Position numbers and translations under genes: made by a program. From Luteibacter sp. OK325 (GTDB lineage: Bacteria > Pseudomonadota > Gammaproteobacteria > Xanthomonadales > Rhodanobacteraceae), in contig NZ_QAOX01000002.1 of NCBI RefSeq assembly GCF_003050935.1, positions 124,001 to 188,000 on the forward strand: a stretch of DNA of 64,000 bases, given 5' to 3'. The notes under the pieces were generated by a model. It saw only the letters and a list, made by a program, of their open reading frames with translations. It was not told the origin of the DNA and did no database searches. This document shows positions 63,887 through 64,000 of the stretch, piece by piece. Position 1 is the stretch's first letter; each line of letters opens with the position of its first letter.

Positions 63887-64000
63887 CGGCTCGTAGCGCG
63901 ACTGACGGGCCTAAGCTGCTCGTCAGTCGGCGCCACAACGGCGCCGTGAACCGGGCTGTGACGCGGGGTTCGAAGCTCTTCCCTGGGCGCGGCTTATGAG

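Overview
The window is a high-GC, densely coding bacterial chromosome segment. Gene content suggests a gammaproteobacterium of the Xanthomonadales, most likely Rhodanobacteraceae (Luteibacter/Dyella-like). This is an inference from gene families, short intergenic gaps, frequent GTG starts and ATGA/GTGA gene overlaps, and a recurrent REP-like palindrome (core GCCGATGAATCGGCTCCCAC or GCCGCTGAAGCGGCTCCCAC). No 16S rRNA or other taxonomic marker is present.

Layout. 1-1.7 kb: ECF sigma factor with a FecR-type anti-sigma gene running off the left edge. 1.9-9 kb: dihydroxyacetone kinase, OsmC, DUF1003, a DyP peroxidase plus encapsulin nanocompartment operon, DJ-1/PfpI protein, secreted epoxide hydrolase. 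9-22.9 kb: chemotaxis receptor, REP cluster, GST/TetR divergent pair with twin operators, MFS-alcohol dehydrogenase operon, amidohydrolase/LysR, TMEM175 channel, a ketosynthase plus phosphopantetheinyl transferase pair, hydrolases, permease. 22.9-33.2 kb: a complete selenocysteine island: selD, tRNA-Sec, selB, selA, fdhE and formate dehydrogenase-N genes fdnIHG, where fdnG has an in-frame UGA decoded as selenocysteine. 33.5-36 kb: membrane proteins and aquaporin. 36-40.5 kb: a KaiC-KaiB-KaiB-hybrid histidine kinase operon without KaiA. 40.6-46.5 kb: small conserved protein, YefM/YoeB-type toxin-antitoxin, secreted proteins, alpha-galactosidase, DsbA-like/GNAT/VOC genes. 46.5-58.2 kb: glycine-zipper protein, PlpD-like patatin autotransporter, DUF202, convergent histidine kinase/FixJ regulator, sulfatase, outer-membrane protein, LysR, a deleted GST, a PNPOx-ferredoxin reductase fusion, hydrolase. 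58.2-60.6 kb: a gene-poor stretch with strong hairpins, then an unknown membrane protein and a PD-(D/E)XK-like protein. 60.6-64 kb: cytochrome c-FTR1 iron permease with a Fur-like box, and a beta-propeller protein.

How the parts work together. The selenium genes supply the amino acid, tRNA and elongation factor needed to read UGA in fdnG, whose product with FdnH and FdnI makes a membrane formate dehydrogenase matured by FdhE. The peroxidase carries a C-terminal encapsulin targeting peptide, so it should be loaded into the shell encoded by the next gene. Kai-type genes are translationally coupled to a PAS-kinase-receiver protein and look like one signalling unit.

Most unusual items: REP-like palindromes lying in frame inside three genes (fecR, the phosphopantetheinyl transferase gene, fdhE); a dyad motif (YTASGTA-N4-TAC) recurring upstream of several unrelated genes; a GST gene apparently collapsed by a deletion; and the uncharacterised membrane protein/nuclease pair behind a structured non-coding region. 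All starts were chosen by eye from Shine-Dalgarno sequences and conserved N-termini; no database search was possible.
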